Source of the DNA: Pectinophora gossypiella
Lineage: Eukaryota > Arthropoda > Insecta > Lepidoptera > Gelechiidae
Direction of reading: 5' to 3'
DNA length: 64,000 nt
NCBI RefSeq assembly: GCF_024362695.1
Contig: NC_065417.1
Location: 3,465,001 to 3,529,000 of the forward strand
The translations under genes and the position numbers were made by a program. The notes under the pieces are model-generated. The model made no database searches, had not been told where the DNA came from, and saw only the letters and a program-made list of their open reading frames with translations. Position 1 is the stretch's first letter, and every line of letters starts with the position of its first letter. This document shows, piece after piece, positions 51,905 to 63,671 of this stretch.

Positions 51905-51978
51905 CTTTCTTCTACTCCGTAGTAGTGCTTACCCCATTTAGGAAATACGTACGTGAGTTTATGTATGTATGTATGTAT
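51905..51978 (+). repeat. SINE-H 3' fragment
   Basis: GTGCTTACCCCATTTAGGAA, then GTGAGTTTATGTATGTATGT. Confidence 0.55.
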
Positions 51979-52246
51979 TATAATAGTTTATGTCTTAACA
52001 TAAATGCAATGGCATTACACGTGTATTGCATTATATTATAACATAGAACATGTGTCCACCACCTACTTGTAATCAATTTCTATGCAAGTGCAGTAACGAA
52101 GTAAAGTGCAATAAATTACGTTATTCCCCTCGTATGTATGACATTTCCTTCATTTTATTAACATTATCACTTGGTACTTCGATATTATCTGTTAATTAAA
52201 AATAACTAAGCATACAATATGGTAAAAATGAATTGGTAAGTACGTA

Positions 52247-52650
52247 CCCGATTCCCGATGGGGACTTTTTTGACGTGACTTATTGTAGATTTGAGGCAGA
52301 TGGCATTAACTACTTGACCGTACAAATGGGGAGCGCTGAAGGCTCTCACCCGGCCCGATGGGGACATAGTCGAAATAATTTAAAATACAAAGCTTTCAGG
52401 CGAAGGCCTAAAAAGTTACACACTTTGTGAGACTGTCCTTTGTTTGGTTAAGACATTGCCGACTTTAATCACCTGATTGTCCGACAAAGTAAGATGATTC
52501 CGTGTTCGGAGGAAACGTTAAACAGTTGGTCCTGGCTATTAGCCGTAAAGCAGCTCCACCAACCCGCAGTGAAGCAGCGTGGTGGAATATGTTCCATACC
52601 CCCTCCGGTTGTTTGAGGGGAGGCCTCTGCCCAGCAACGGGACACATACA
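52247..52650 (+). repeat. SINE-G, head-truncated, with RP insertion
   Basis: It starts in the B box (CCGATTCCCGATGGGGAC), is interrupted, then runs through GAGACTGTCCTTTGTTTGG to GAGGCCTCTGCCCAGCAACG. The 88-bp insert is listed separately. Confidence 0.75.
52266..52353 (-). mobile_element. RP retroposon inside SINE-G, 12-bp TSD
   Basis: A T run and GACGTGACTTATTGTAG lead into GGGGAGCGCTGAAGGCTCTC. The TSD CCCGATGGGGAC is perfect at 52254-52265 and 52354-52365. Confidence 0.9.
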
Positions 52651-52734
52651 GACTGTTGTTTTTGTAATGTTAAGTACCTATTACATGATATTTTAATATG
52701 ATAATTATCCACATAAACCTGTCGCTTAATTCTC

Positions 52735-52875
52735 ATTCTGAGATCGAAGGTTCGAAACCTAGCCTAATGATTTTCGAATTCGTTTTGAATCCATGTTTGG
52801 ATCATAAATGTTTATCACGTGATCAACGGTGAAAAAAAACATCGTGATTTTCCCTCCGCGGGTTGGAAGGTTTTT
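52735..52875 (+). repeat. SINE-C, middle part
   Basis: GAAGGTTCGAAACCTAGCC (decayed B box), then ATCACGTGATCAACGGTG and CCGCGGGTTGGAAGG. Confidence 0.6.
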
Positions 52876-53300
52876 ACAACGTTTTAGTAATAAGTAGTTT
52901 GAAAAAAAAATTGTCATCTCATCACAAAGAATGTGGCTTGTCCATGATAGTGACTGACACGTCACCTTTAGTGATTCATTCCTTTACCTCACTATTGACT
53001 CATGATCCACTCATCGGATGTACTTGAATACCTATTCGTAACTATTACAAGACAAAGAACATACCTTCATTTACCCAGTTATGTTGTTTTTATTGTCATT
53101 ACTTTATTATTATAGAGACGGAATCGTCAGCATCTTGTTAAGGTGCTGATAAACTTGTAAAGTGTGCGAATGTTACAACACGAGAAAAATACAAGAACAT
53201 TTTAGCGAGTATTCTATCGAGCGTTCTTGCTCATGAAAACGTTCATAGCAATGTTTGGCTCGGCTCGTTGGTCAGTTAGACAAATATAAAAAACGGTGAA

Positions 53301-53524
53301 CGGTGAGCTGCTTGTCTTCCCGGGCATGTCGTAAAAACCGACAGAGGGATTGCGTCCTCTAACATGATGGACTAATGTTATGGGCGATAGGCTGATCCCT
53401 TATCACCATAAGGTTCATCATATCCATCTTAGGACTTCGTATCAACAGTGGCTGCAAGTTGTCTTTGATTACTTGTGGCTCTGCCCACCCCATTTGGGAT
53501 TACGGGCGTGAGTTTATGTATGTA
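53301..53524 (+). repeat. SINE-F with 14-bp TSD
   Basis: It runs from CGGTGAGCTGCTTGTCTTCC through GGGCGATAGGCTGATCCC to GGGATTACGGGCGTGAGTTT and a (TATG)n tail. The TSD TAAAAAACGGTGAA is perfect at 53287-53300 and 53525-53538. Compared with 43640 it lacks the tRNA-like head. Confidence 0.85.
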
Positions 53525-53539
53525 TGTAAAAAACGGTGA

Positions 53540-54589
53540 AACCTCGATGTTCTGTTACAAGTGAATGCTCAAGTCTATCAGCACATTAAAAAGGTAAGAA
53601 TTTATGTCTATGGTTGTAGCTTTTTGGCGGGAACGTGAACGACATAGTTGCTTTCTTCATTGAATAATCTAAATAATTAATAAGAAGTTGTGTTTTGTGG
53701 TTAACGATCGCATTAATATATCGGAATATTCAATAAACAAATTATACCGAATCAATTTTCGCTTTGTGCCAAGAAACCGCTTCGTAACTCTACAATTTAT
53801 GCGGTCTTTTCGTATGGGGTACTGAGTAGGAGTCTGATCCGACGAGGGGGCTTAGATTTCATCATTCGTCGTCATCACCTTGCATCATTTCATTAATTAT
53901 CATCAAGAAAAAAATATATAAGATACTGCTGCATGGGCATAGTTCCCTTTGCCTTGCCTTTTGGGGGAAACCAAAATAAAAAAAAATGTCTATGGTTGTG
54001 ATGAAAAGTCACCTTTATGATTGACAACAACAGAACATAGTATGTGATACCTTTGTCGACCTTTGGACACACTGATATAGACATTCTCTGTGGACAAATG
54101 TGGTTCCTGTACTTGACATTGGCAATAATGGTTGTCTCTACTCTATGACGACCGGTTGCCATACAACCATAAAGTTGGAGTTGAACAGAACATAGTACGC
54201 CTGTATCCCTAAAGAGTAGCAAGAGGTGCATAGTATATACCTACTCCTCATCAGCTAAGAGTTAAGTAAGTCTAAGTGTTTAAGTCTTCGTGTATAATAA
54301 TATTTAATATTCATTTTAGTTGCCGCTCTCGCAGTGCCTTATATAGAAATTAAAAAAAAAATATACAAAATTTCAAATATTTTTTTATGATATCCCGGGC
54401 AAAGAAGTCCGTTTAAGAATTCTAACATAGATTTTTTTTTCTTTTTTCGAAGTAAGACCCGAGGAGTTATTTCAAACATAACATATTTTAGATTTGTCAT
54501 AAATTCAATTTACTGCTTGGCCGGGCAAATGGGGACTAAGGCTCTCATTCGGCAAGAATGCCCGCGAATCTTTTTCGCGAAAAATACAA
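53540..54589. other. Intergenic, no gene seen
   Basis: It contains a weak RP-like strip at about 54482-54560 (TGCTTGGCCGGGCAAATGGG) and a SINE-E-like scrap at 54197. The minus frame at 53893-54231 has no recognisable feature. Confidence 0.4.
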
Positions 54590-55040
54590 CCTGGGCGTAT
54601 TCAAGGCAAGAGTAAGCATGTCTCATCCTTAACATACTCACTTACAATCAGGCGCCCTCTGTGGTCCAGTGGTTGATCGTTGTGTTCACTATCCGAAGGT
54701 CCCGGGTTCGAATCCCGGTGGGGACAAATCACAAAAATCACTTTGTGATCCCTAGTTTGGCTGGGACTTAACAGGCTGATCACCTGATTGTCCAAAAATC
54801 TGATGATCCGTGCTTCGGAAGGCACGTTGGTCCCGGTTACTACTTACTAATGTAAGTACGTAGTCGTTACATGAGTCATATCAGGGGCCTATGGCGGCTC
54901 AATAATAACTCAAACACCAGGGTTGATGGGGTTGGTAATCCACCTCACAACCCACACGATAGAAGACTTACCATCAGGTGAGATTGTGGTCTGCTCACCC
55001 ACCACAAGAAAACGACCAACGAGTGACTCGTTTATCCGCC
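54590..55040 (+). mobile_element. LINE 3' end split by SINE-A
   Basis: GGGCGTATTCAAGGCAAGAG before the SINE and TTACCATCAGGTGAGATTGT after it match the uninterrupted tail at 10006-10130. Confidence 0.75.
54653..54965 (+). repeat. SINE-A, full length with 13-bp TSD
   Basis: It runs from CGCCCTCTGTGGTCCAGTGG through GGGTTCGAATCCCGGTGGGG to the ACGATAGAAG tail. The TSD ACTTACAATCAGG against ACTTACCATCAGG lies at 54640-54652 and 54966-54978. Confidence 0.9.
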
Positions 55041-55229
55041 TATAACTTGTACAATCTATATTAGAATCTAAAGATGTACCGGTACATTTGTAACATGATA
55101 GCTGACATTAAACATCGTTTAAGATTGTATGAATGACCATATTGTTGATTCGTGGCATATGTTGTCTCTGATGTACATCCAATTATGGAGCTCTATTGAA
55201 ATGAAGATGTGTTTAGAGTTCAGAACATG

Positions 55230-55325
55230 TAAGGCCGAAGAGAAAATTTAATCGAAAAAATCTGACTCGAACGGGACTTGAACAGCTCTTGTCATGTAAA
55301 GCCAAGACTATTTCTCTTACGAACT
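55230..55325 (-). repeat. tRNA-like repeat head, unassigned family
   Basis: The minus strand reads GACAAGAGCTGTTCAAGTCC, then CGTTCGAGTCAG, as at 28770-28880. Confidence 0.4.
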
Positions 55326-55348
55326 CTTGTTTTTGACGTGACTTATTA

Positions 55349-55500
55349 CTTAGTTCATCTTGCGATGGATGTACCTCTTTTTTTGACGTAACTTGTTGTA
55401 GATTTGCCGCAGACGGCATTAACTACTTGGTCGTAAAACGACTTGGCCTGAGGATGTACCTCTGACTACCCCGATTGGGATATAGTCGTGAGCTTATTGT
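55349..55500 (+). repeat. SINE-D 3' end, middle layer
   Basis: ACTTAGTTCATCTTGCGATG, then (after an RP insert) CTGACTACCCCGATTGGGAT and TAGTCGTGAGCTTATTG. Confidence 0.7.
55379..55451 (-). mobile_element. RP retroposon, innermost layer, 12-bp TSD
   Basis: A 73-bp insert begins with a T run and GACGTAACTTGTTGTAG. The TSD GGATGTACCTCT is perfect at 55367-55378 and 55452-55463, splitting the SINE-D. Confidence 0.85.
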
Positions 55501-55732
55501 GTTGTGATTTATTGTAGATTTGCCGCAAGTGGCATTGAATACTTAGCCGGAAAAATGGGTTTTAGACAACGGGCCTGGAGATGCCCTGTTGCTCCTCGGC
55601 TCAGGGCGTCATTTGAGAATCGACACTAGTGGGCCGATAGCGATAAGCATTGAATGTGACATATCATTGACCACGCCGGCGCGCGGCTGTATCGTTGTCC
55701 TGAACTTACGAACTCTTTTATAACCCTTTAAT

Positions 55733-56024
55733 AACGGCCTCGGTGGTCCAGCGGTTAAGCATTAAGCTCACGTTCCGGAGATCCAGGGTTCGAATCCCAG
55801 TGGAGACATATCACAAAAATTACTTTGTGATGTCTAGTTTAGTTAGGACATTACAGGCTAATCACCCGATGGTCCGAAAGTAAGATGATCCGTGATTCGG
55901 AAGGCACGTTAGTTCCGGTTACTACTTACATGAGCCACGTCAGGGACCTTTGGTTTCTCAATAGTAACCCCTCAGAGTTGATTAGGTTGGTTATCCACCT
56001 CGCAACCCACACGATAGAAGAAGA
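55733..56024 (+). repeat. SINE-A, near full
   Basis: GGCCTCGGTGGTCCAGCGGT, GGGTTCGAATCCCAGTGGAG, tail ACGATAGAAGAAG. The flanks CCCTTTAAT and CCTTTTAAT suggest a TSD. Confidence 0.8.
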
Positions 56025-56985
56025 CCTTTTAATTCTTAGTTCACATACTAAATTGAGCGATTTAGCACACTGAGGCAGTATCTCAAGTTTTTATGGCTTG
56101 TCATAAAATATAGTGTAGGTACAATATTTAGGACGCGTTGCCTAGCAACAGTGCATTAATATGGTAACAAACTAGACGTAATTAACTCCACAACACTTCA
56201 TTAATTGAGGTCGAATTCATTTAGCCAGCTCGAAATAACGCTTGGGTAGAGGTGGGATGGAAATACTAGTAAGTTCCAAAGGATTGTAATAGCTGGGTAT
56301 TAGATACGTATTAGGTACTTATGTGAGGTAGGTCAGTAGCATGGTGGTACTGTTTTCTTTTAGTGTATTTATATGGAAGTGTTTTCGTTTTGTATTGTAA
56401 TTAGGAATTTAGGTAAGTATATTAATTTGGGTAATAGAGCTTTAGTAATAAAATTAACATAGATATCAAACTTTACATAGCAAGTCATTTCTTATAAAGT
56501 CTTCGAAAATCAGTGATTTTTAAGTATGTATTTCGTAATTATATTCGGTATAATTTGCGATTTATACCGTGTTTCTTGGCCAAATAAAGAAGTAGACAAT
56601 TCAATGAGTAATAGTATAATTTCGTTAATGTTAATATTTCTGAAAACAGTAAATAAATTCAACAGTTGTCCCAGCTTTTTTTACGTGCTTAGCCGGACAA
56701 ATGGCGATCGCTAAAAGCTCTCACTCGGTAAAAAAAGCAAAGATAATAGGTCTGAATATTGATATTGTGAGCGTACATCTTACTTCGCTACTCGTTCCAC
56801 GTACCTGAAACAACAAACAGGTATCATTATCAGTAGCTGCTACTATATACTAGGGTATATGCTACTATATGCGAGGGTATCTCTAGCCAGCTGTGAGATT
56901 AGGGTCAACGGGCAAATCACATAATAACAATTTACACGAATTCGTGTCCATTAACGATACTCAGAGCACAGGACTTGCATTCAGT
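56025..56985. other. Intergenic, mostly unique
   Basis: An old RP fragment may lie at 56676-56765 (T run, then GCTTAGCCGGACAAATGGCG). No gene is recognised. Confidence 0.4.
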
Positions 56986-57131
56986 TACGGCCACGAGCAT
57001 TAATATGTATACACTTTGGTACCATGTCACATTAACTTTTTTGACAAATTGAACTGTAAGTCTCACTAAATGTCAAATATGTTAGTGCGACAGAGTCCTA
57101 AAGTGGGTACATTATATTGCTCGTGACTGTA
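56986..57131. mobile_element. MITE-C, complete
   Basis: TACGGCCACGAGCA to GCTCGTGACTGTA, 146 bp. The interior is nearly identical to 31914-32064, which suggests recent activity. Confidence 0.75.
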
Positions 57132-57194
57132 TCTGTAGTATTATAATAACAAATTGGCCATGTTTTAGGTACAGATAAGTATAACAATGAGTGA

Positions 57195-57330
57195 ATGACC
57201 ATTATAGATGGCGATACAGTTCACCACTATCATGTTAGTCTAACAGAAAGCTAGATGAGGCGTGGGTACTTAGTTCATATTGCGATGGATGTACCTCTGA
57301 CTACCCCATTGGGATATAGGGTCATGATAG
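57195..57330 (+). repeat. SINE-D 3' half
   Basis: GGCGATACAGTTCACCACTA, TAGTCTAACAGAAAGCTAGA, then TATTGCGATGGATGTACCTC. Confidence 0.75.
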
Positions 57331-57393
57331 GTGACAGGTTAGGTCAAGGGTGGCGACTGCAATTTTATTTAATTCTCTAGGAGATAGTGACAT

Positions 57394-57694
57394 AATGGTG
57401 CTAATTCCTGTAAATACCATCTAATTTTATTTTAAGTTATATCTGTCATTTTCTTATCCGCCGAAAAGGAAAGGGACGGGTAATTGACAAGCATAAAATT
57501 TATGGAACAAACGTCAATTTTAAGCACAAATCTAAACCAACCGTCTAAAAATTTTACATCAGTCAATAACCCTACTCATTCTTCCTAAAATTAAGAGCTG
57601 TGAATCATCCGTCCCTTTCCTTTTCGACGGATATGAAAATGACGGATATAACTTAAAATAAAATTAGGCGGTGTTTGCAGGAATCGGGGCCATT
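57394..57694. mobile_element. MITE-D, complete with 7-8 bp TSD
   Basis: The termini AATGGTGCTAATTCCTG and CAGGAATCGGGGCCATT are inverted. GTGACATA flanks the element at 57387-57394 and 57695-57702, overlapping the tip by one base, so the TSD is 7 or 8 bp (hAT-like length). Confidence 0.8.
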
Positions 57695-57758
57695 GTGACA
57701 TAAAGTGGTTTTTGTGATCTGTCCTCATCTTGATTCGAACCACGCTATTGTGTACGTG

Positions 57759-57904
57759 TACGGTCGCGAGTAGTAATATGTATACACTTTGAAACCATGT
57801 CACATTAACTTTTTTGACAAATTAAACCGTAAGTCTCATTAAGTGTCAAATATGATAGTGCGACAGGGTTCTTAAGTGGGTACATGATATTGCTTATGAC
57901 TATA
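57759..57904. mobile_element. MITE-C, complete, diverged
   Basis: TACGGTCGCGAGTAGTAATA to TATTGCTTATGACTATA. The same body as 56986-57131 with more changes. Confidence 0.7.
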
Positions 57905-58719
57905 TGTAACTAATTACTTATTCTTCGTATTCGAACTTTATGACTAGGTATAATTATCATTTACTTTGTTCCTTACCAAAATCCATATAATTTTATGAAT
58001 TATGATTTACCATAAAGCAAATTGATACTTGGTATAATATAATTATTATTGTAATTGAACGCGGCCTAGGTCGGACTTACCTCGATTTAGTATTAAAATT
58101 AGTATTAATATATGCAGGACCTTGGTGGACTAATTGTCAACTAATTGTGTTGGGCTTTTAGTATACTGGTATTGATATTGTTACCCGACTGCCAGAGTAA
58201 TGTTTTTCGAGTGTATGTATGTCTGTTTCTTTGTGGCTTCCTGTAGCTTATGGCTTGTTGAATGTATGAGGTATTTAGTGACATTGCTTAAAATTTTATA
58301 CTGCCATAAGGACTTGACGATACACGCTTTAGAAATACCGAAACACTTAAAACTCAAACGTCAGTCGCAGAAATAAGACTACAGTGATTAAACAGATAAA
58401 TAAGCTACTTAGTAACAAGCTACCCGTTGCATTAAGTTAATGTTCGCTTCAACTTTAATTCTCCAAGCCATAGATACACAGTAGTAGATTACACAGGCTT
58501 TATCTCTACATCTAAATCACTAAAACAAACGTTTTTGCCCACTGGACTCATTAAACTTAATCTTTCGCAATTTTTCTCCCGCTAATCCACCTGACGGCGA
58601 CCTACCGCTGTGAACCAAGCACGACGACGCCAATAAAATGCTAATTCCCAACGGAATCTGTCTCAATTAAATTTTAAATAGACACAAAAACATTTTTTTC
58701 GCCAAAAACCAACCGGTTT
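57905..58719. other. Unique sequence, no gene seen
   Basis: No SINE, MITE or Helitron of the types above was found. No coding signal. Confidence 0.4.
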
Positions 58720-59620
58720 GTAGATTAAATAGTCCACAGATTCAATTTACGAGTCATTAATAACGTGATAGAGTTCGTACGTTCAACTTTGTGGCGCTAG
58801 CAGCGTACGGTGAAAAGCCGAACTAATACGACACCCCTTTCACGAAAGTGCTGCCCTCGAGAGAAAGTAGCGCACAGATAAGAACCCCGAAAAAACATCC
58901 GTAAAAGTTCCGCTACTCTCCGCCAGGTGGCGAACACACGACGTCCCGAAGCATTCGACAGCGACGTACCCATGTGTGCGTGACAAGAGCGAGACCGCAA
59001 ATGAAAAATAAAAAAGGAGTAAAATAGACAGCAATATGTGTATACAAAGGCGTGGTTACGTGCATGCAAACGATTTTTTTATCGCAAAAATGGCCGGAAC
59101 TTTACACGTTTCGCGTTAGACCGTAAAGTCGCAACTACATTAGTGGATCAACAGATTGTGTTCTATGACGCGGTCATAAGGTCGAAACTAGGAAGCTAGT
59201 GGTGTGCGACTTGCGTTTAGATGTTTAAGTTATGGCAAAATAATTGGCGTCACCAGGCGTCGCGGCGTCAATAGAGAGAGAAAGTCTGACGCTCCTAGCC
59301 GCGGGTTAGAGCGGCGCCGCCGACGACCGTTAGACGGAGGGGGACGGCGAATTGGCGAACGTAGCGGCTAGAGTGGGACGTGGCGAAAAAATGTCCGAAA
59401 AAAGCTATTTTCACTAAAGGTGCGCGGCGCGATAGAAATTACAGAAACATGGGCGCGGTTTAAAAAATGTTAGGGGCGCCTGCGCCCTCGGCACGGTGCC
59501 GGTGCGGAAGCAAAGGGGGAAAGAGACGATGTGAGTGGGCATGTGAGCCGCGCAGTGCCGCGGCGCTCCGCGACCGGTCGCCACTGACGCACCAACAAAA
59601 ACAACACAATAACCGCTAAT
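58720..59620. promoter_or_regulatory. CpG-rich block, possible promoter or regulatory region
   Basis: CpG density rises sharply against the AT-rich surroundings (for example GCGGCGCCGCCGACGACCG at about 59311 and CAGTGCCGCGGCGCTCCGCG at about 59552). There is a GAGA run (AGAGAGAGAAAG at 59273). Repeats are absent. Open frames here on the minus strand are a by-product of high GC. The regulatory role is inferred from composition only. Confidence 0.35.
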
Positions 59621-60960
59621 TATTGCGTTGCGACTAATTCGAATGCCGTTTGTGTGCACGCGAGCTAGTGATGGCGGATTCGAAAAAACAAATTTAGAAT
59701 TCAAATTTCGAATGTGTGTGTTCTCGTATTTCGCTTGTGAGACTATTATTTGATGTAAATATTTGGCGGGTTTCATTAAAAAATGCGTTTTAATTATTAT
59801 TGTCGCAAACAGGTTAAGAAGGGTGTTGTTGTGTGCAAGCAACCGTTGTTTGTTCGATACGACCGCAATGGGCGATGACTTGCTTTTCCCGCTAAAATTT
59901 GAAAATGGTTGATTTTCCCGCTAATGACTGTATCGTGCTAGTTTTCAATCAGAATATGAGTGAATAACATATTAAAAATAATAGCGTTTCAAGGAAGCTA
60001 CTTGCCACAGGAGGACAAAACAGAAAAAAGTGGAAAACAAAACTGTTCTGCTATGCCAACATCGAGAGGTTGAATCAGAAATAGAGTCAAAAAGTTACTT
60101 ATACAGTTTTGAATGGTACTCTGATTCTACATAATGATTCCAGGAACTCTACAAATGCGATAGAAACAGATGAATTTTAAACTTTACATGAGTCCCAACT
60201 CAAAGTGATTAAGTGCTAAAAGAATAAAAAAATAAGAACAGTTCCTGTACAATAAAGACTCGAAAAAAAAATACATCGCCGAAAACGTGTGTCCTCTGGA
60301 AAAAGCAAATGACATTGTAAGTAAAGGTGCAGCCACAAATCGATCATCCAAACAAAAATTCCATTACGCACGAAAAGAAAGTCGTTGTAGCACAAAAATA
60401 ATGTCGTTATCACAGAAATGTCAGTGTCTTTATATCTGGGTGATAAACTTGATAGCAATGTCAGGTGAACAATACGGTATCGTCTTAAAACATTAAAACC
60501 GCCAGTGCAAGGTTGAGGTCTTTTTACGGACACATTTTTGTAAAATAAAATAAAAACAAAAGTTGAGTTTGGTTTAGATGTCTATTTTCTTGTGACAAAA
60601 AGTATTGGTTGTCACACTTTTTACATTTATAATTGAATTCGGCTTACATTTTTCCCATGGTTGTCAGTTTGAAATTCTTATTGGAATTTGGTAGAGTCAC
60701 GAATGATAATTTGCGCAATGTTTCCCTTAATATTTTGATAGTAGAATCCGTGATTTTTTTTCCAAAAAATAGTTTGTAATAGTCAAATGTGATTTTATAG
60801 AAAGTATTTAGTGTTTCGAATTACGTTCTTACAAAACCGAGCTCACGAACTTTTTTGACTGATATATTGTAGATTTGGCCTGATTGACTATAAACACTTG
60901 ACCGGACAATCACATTAATCACAAGAACATGAACTAAACACAATATTTTACTTATTAATT
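59621..60960. other. Unique sequence, no gene seen
   Basis: One doubtful RP-like scrap lies at 60853-60911 (TATTGTAGATTTGGCC). Frames at 60216-60533 have no recognisable domain. Confidence 0.4.
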
Positions 60961-60969
60961 ATTTTGAAA

Positions 60970-61140
60970 TTATAGATAGATAGATAGATAGATAAAATAC
61001 TTTATTGAGCACAATGGACACAAAATACAGAGATAAGGACAGCAATCTATATGTATATATTTATTTTTTTACCTACCTAAAAACATTATCTGTGTATCTT
61101 AACATACCTAAGTATTATAGATTATGTGCAGTGTTTTTTT
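60970..61140 (-). mobile_element. LINE 3' tail with (TCTA)n end
   Basis: (GATA)n, then AAATACTTTATTGAGCACAA, is the reverse complement of a tail containing CAATAAAGTATTTTATC and TCTA repeats. The tail type resembles the nested element at 19.2 kb. Confidence 0.5.
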
Positions 61141-62864
61141 TTTTGTAATTCTTAGAGAAGTAAAAATTTCTTAAACAGGTAATAAGTAAATATGCACCTA
61201 GACTGTGATGAACAATACAGTATACTAGATATCATTTAGCAAAATATTATTCAGCTAGCTGTTATTACGAAGATAAATTTAGACTAGTATGTTCTGTACG
61301 ATAAACTATCTCTATTAATATAATTTACACAATGATAAAAAATAAAACACTGGTTACTATTTGACAAGTGAGGAACACTACTAATTTTACAATAGATATT
61401 TTTTATACCTTTAAATAGGTAGGTATACGTCAAATAGTTATTGACTTATCTTTTCTTAGTTCAATAAGTTATATACGCATCTTAATATTTAGATTTAAAG
61501 TTTCACGAATCATATACCTATATATAGTGAAATTATGCAAATTATTAATAGCTTGTGAAATATTTTTATGGTAATTAAAAGTCCACGTACTTAAAATTAT
61601 GATTCCGTTTAAAATGCAAATTTTGTGAGAACTCTACCATTGGTAAAGAGTTGAAAATAATATGTGTGTGGTAACTGTAAACTGGCAACTTATTAGGCAT
61701 GACCATAATTAATCTAGTGGGCAGATGAGTAACGCCAAATTTATTGACAGTAAAGTACTACCTTCTTTACCCGATAATTATTCTAAACAAAGCCATACCC
61801 GTATTTAGATTCCAAACAAAAAAGAACAAGCCTCAATAACGAATGAAAACAAAAAGCCCATTATCCCCATCATTTTTCTCTAAAAACGCCACGCATAGTT
61901 TATGTTCGGTTGTTAAATCTAAACCAAACAAATGGCCCAACAGGCTTGCTCGGTCAACTTTCCAAAAACTCTCGTCGACAACTAATTAACTTTACGATGG
62001 AAAAGGGATTCGAGCCCGATTAAATAAATCAACTGACAGAAATTAGCCGCTATAACACCTGTGTACCACGCAACGTAGCATTAAAAATAAATCATTCTGG
62101 CATTTAAAAAACTAGCTTGAAAAAAAAAACTTTTTAAAACGATTCAAGAACTAGTCGTACAAACATAAAACTGGCCGGTTCGGTTTATTCGTGCCCCTCA
62201 CTAATGAATATCTCGTGAGTTCGAATTTTGAAATGCGCACCGTGGGCCTGCGAGTGGGCGTCGCCATCGCAATTGTGTAAACGGCTCTCACTTGAATCCA
62301 CGGAATTTTACATGCTCGAATTAGTAAAAACTATACCGACAAACACGCATTGACTGACAAAATATTTAAACCTTTGAAATTAATTGTAAAATCATTCGCT
62401 AAGAACTGCTAAGATGTTTTAGATTGAACCCATTTTGTTGAGTCATCCTCAATTGTTAGCTTTTTCATCGGCAAACAACTACATTTTCTTCGTTAAGAGG
62501 GCCAGTCTCTCACTGGATAGTTGCTAAGCCATCGAATAGGTAGGTGTATTTGAACAATCGTAATATGAATATTCATCCATCATGTGCTCAGTGTTAATTA
62601 AACATGTACAAAGCATTTCATATTGATTCAGGTAGAGCGAGCTTCGATAAATCGGGCTTAATGAAGTCCACTGGCCCGTGAATACTATTCAATGAGGTTT
62701 TTTTCAAAAAGGCAACTTTTATACAACATACTAAATCAACTCCAAACCGATATGACAAATGCAGAGAGCAAGATTCAAAGTTTTACATTTTTTAATGTGG
62801 CTAGCACTCATCAAAGCACTTACAAAGTCTGACACTACACTATTGCTCACCAATTCAAGAGGAC
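61141..62864. other. Unique AT-rich sequence, no gene seen
   Basis: There is no recognised repeat or splice-supported exon. It lies between the two CpG-rich blocks and could be intron or 5' flank of the gene proposed downstream. Confidence 0.35.
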
Positions 62865-63250
62865 ACACATGCGTTACGCGGCTCAACTTCCGATGATGTT
62901 CCCTCACTGTCCCTCTCGGCGGTATTTCGTATCCCTCTCGCTCTACACGCACGATCTGATCGGTCGCGGTCCGCTCGTCACGTCGAGCTATCGCATAGGG
63001 GTTAGATTGGCGCGTCGCGTATTCAAAATAACGTTAGTTACGGATGGGGATAGGTGTGGATGTGTGAGTGCGAGAGAGCGAGGTGCCGTGCCCCGCGCCG
63101 CCCCCGCCCCCGCTGCCGACGCCAAGCGAGCGAGTGGCGCGCGTTTACACAATCCGTTGGCTCGGTGCAGAGCGCGCGCGGCGGCGACCGCGTCCTCTTC
63201 TCGCGTTGACGAGCCGCGCGCGAACACGTCTCGTCAATTGTTTTTTTTTT
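62865..63250 (+). promoter_or_regulatory. CpG-rich probable promoter
   Basis: This block is dense in CpG and GC boxes (CGCCGCCCCCGCCCCCGCTG at about 63097, GCGCGCGCGGCGGCGACCGC at about 63171) and contains GAGAG motifs (GTGCGAGAGAGCGAGGTGCC, 63067-63086). It lies 0.4 kb upstream of a candidate first exon. Overlapping frames on both strands are Arg/Ala-rich low complexity and not proteins. The strand is assigned only from the exon candidate. Confidence 0.45.
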
Positions 63251-63259
63251 TTACCACAT

Positions 63260-63671
63260 GCGGCTTCTGTGCGCTTCGGAACTTCTCATAAGACTAGTTA
63301 CGCCGTCACCATATTGGAATAAAAAATCTACTCGTTTTTTTTAATAACGGACTTTAACAATTTTAGTGTTGGCCAACAGCGAAAAATATTTATCAAGAAA
63401 TATTTTTTAACAATTTATGGTCCTTCGCGTCGAAACGCTAAATGGATTCCAACAAGACAAATCAAGTAGAACTTTTTCAAAACTTTCTGATTGGATTTCA
63501 ATAATCTAATAGTTTACTAAAATGTGAAAAATCTCGGCTAAAGTGAAGAAGAGTGATACTAGTGACGGAATATCACAAGCAAGAGAGGCGCAACATGTAG
63601 TGCCAAAGTTTAAAAAATAAAAAGCCAAGAAAGTTAACTATCAAGAAAAAAGTACAACACTACCACAAATG
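63260..63671 (+). other. Candidate 5' exon ending in ATG at a splice donor
   Basis: An A-rich leader ends CTACCACAAATG directly followed by GTAAGT (63672-63677), a consensus donor. The start codon would be 63669-63671, leaving only Met in this exon. Minimal upstream ORFs ATG-TGA (63522) and ATG-TAG (63595) occur in the leader. The transcription start is unknown. If real, the coding continuation is beyond 64000. Alternatively this is a wholly untranslated exon, or chance. Confidence 0.35.

Larger units (their letters stand above)
55333..55690 (-). mobile_element. RP retroposon, outermost layer of a nest
   Basis: GACGTGACTTATT at 55336 is continued after the insert by TTTATTGTAGATTTGCCGC at 55508, then GGGCCGATAGCGATAAGC and GACCACGCCGGCG. 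TGACTTATT and TGATTTATT flank the insert and are a likely TSD for the SINE-D layer. Confidence 0.65.

Noticed and set aside
59414..59842. 142-codon minus-strand frame
   Set aside because: Its long open stretch is explained by the CpG-rich composition. No recognisable domain, and no splice context.
62869..63322. Arg/Ala-rich frames on both strands (79-140 codons)
   Set aside because: Frames open on both strands over a GC-rich block are typical of promoter DNA. The peptides are low complexity.
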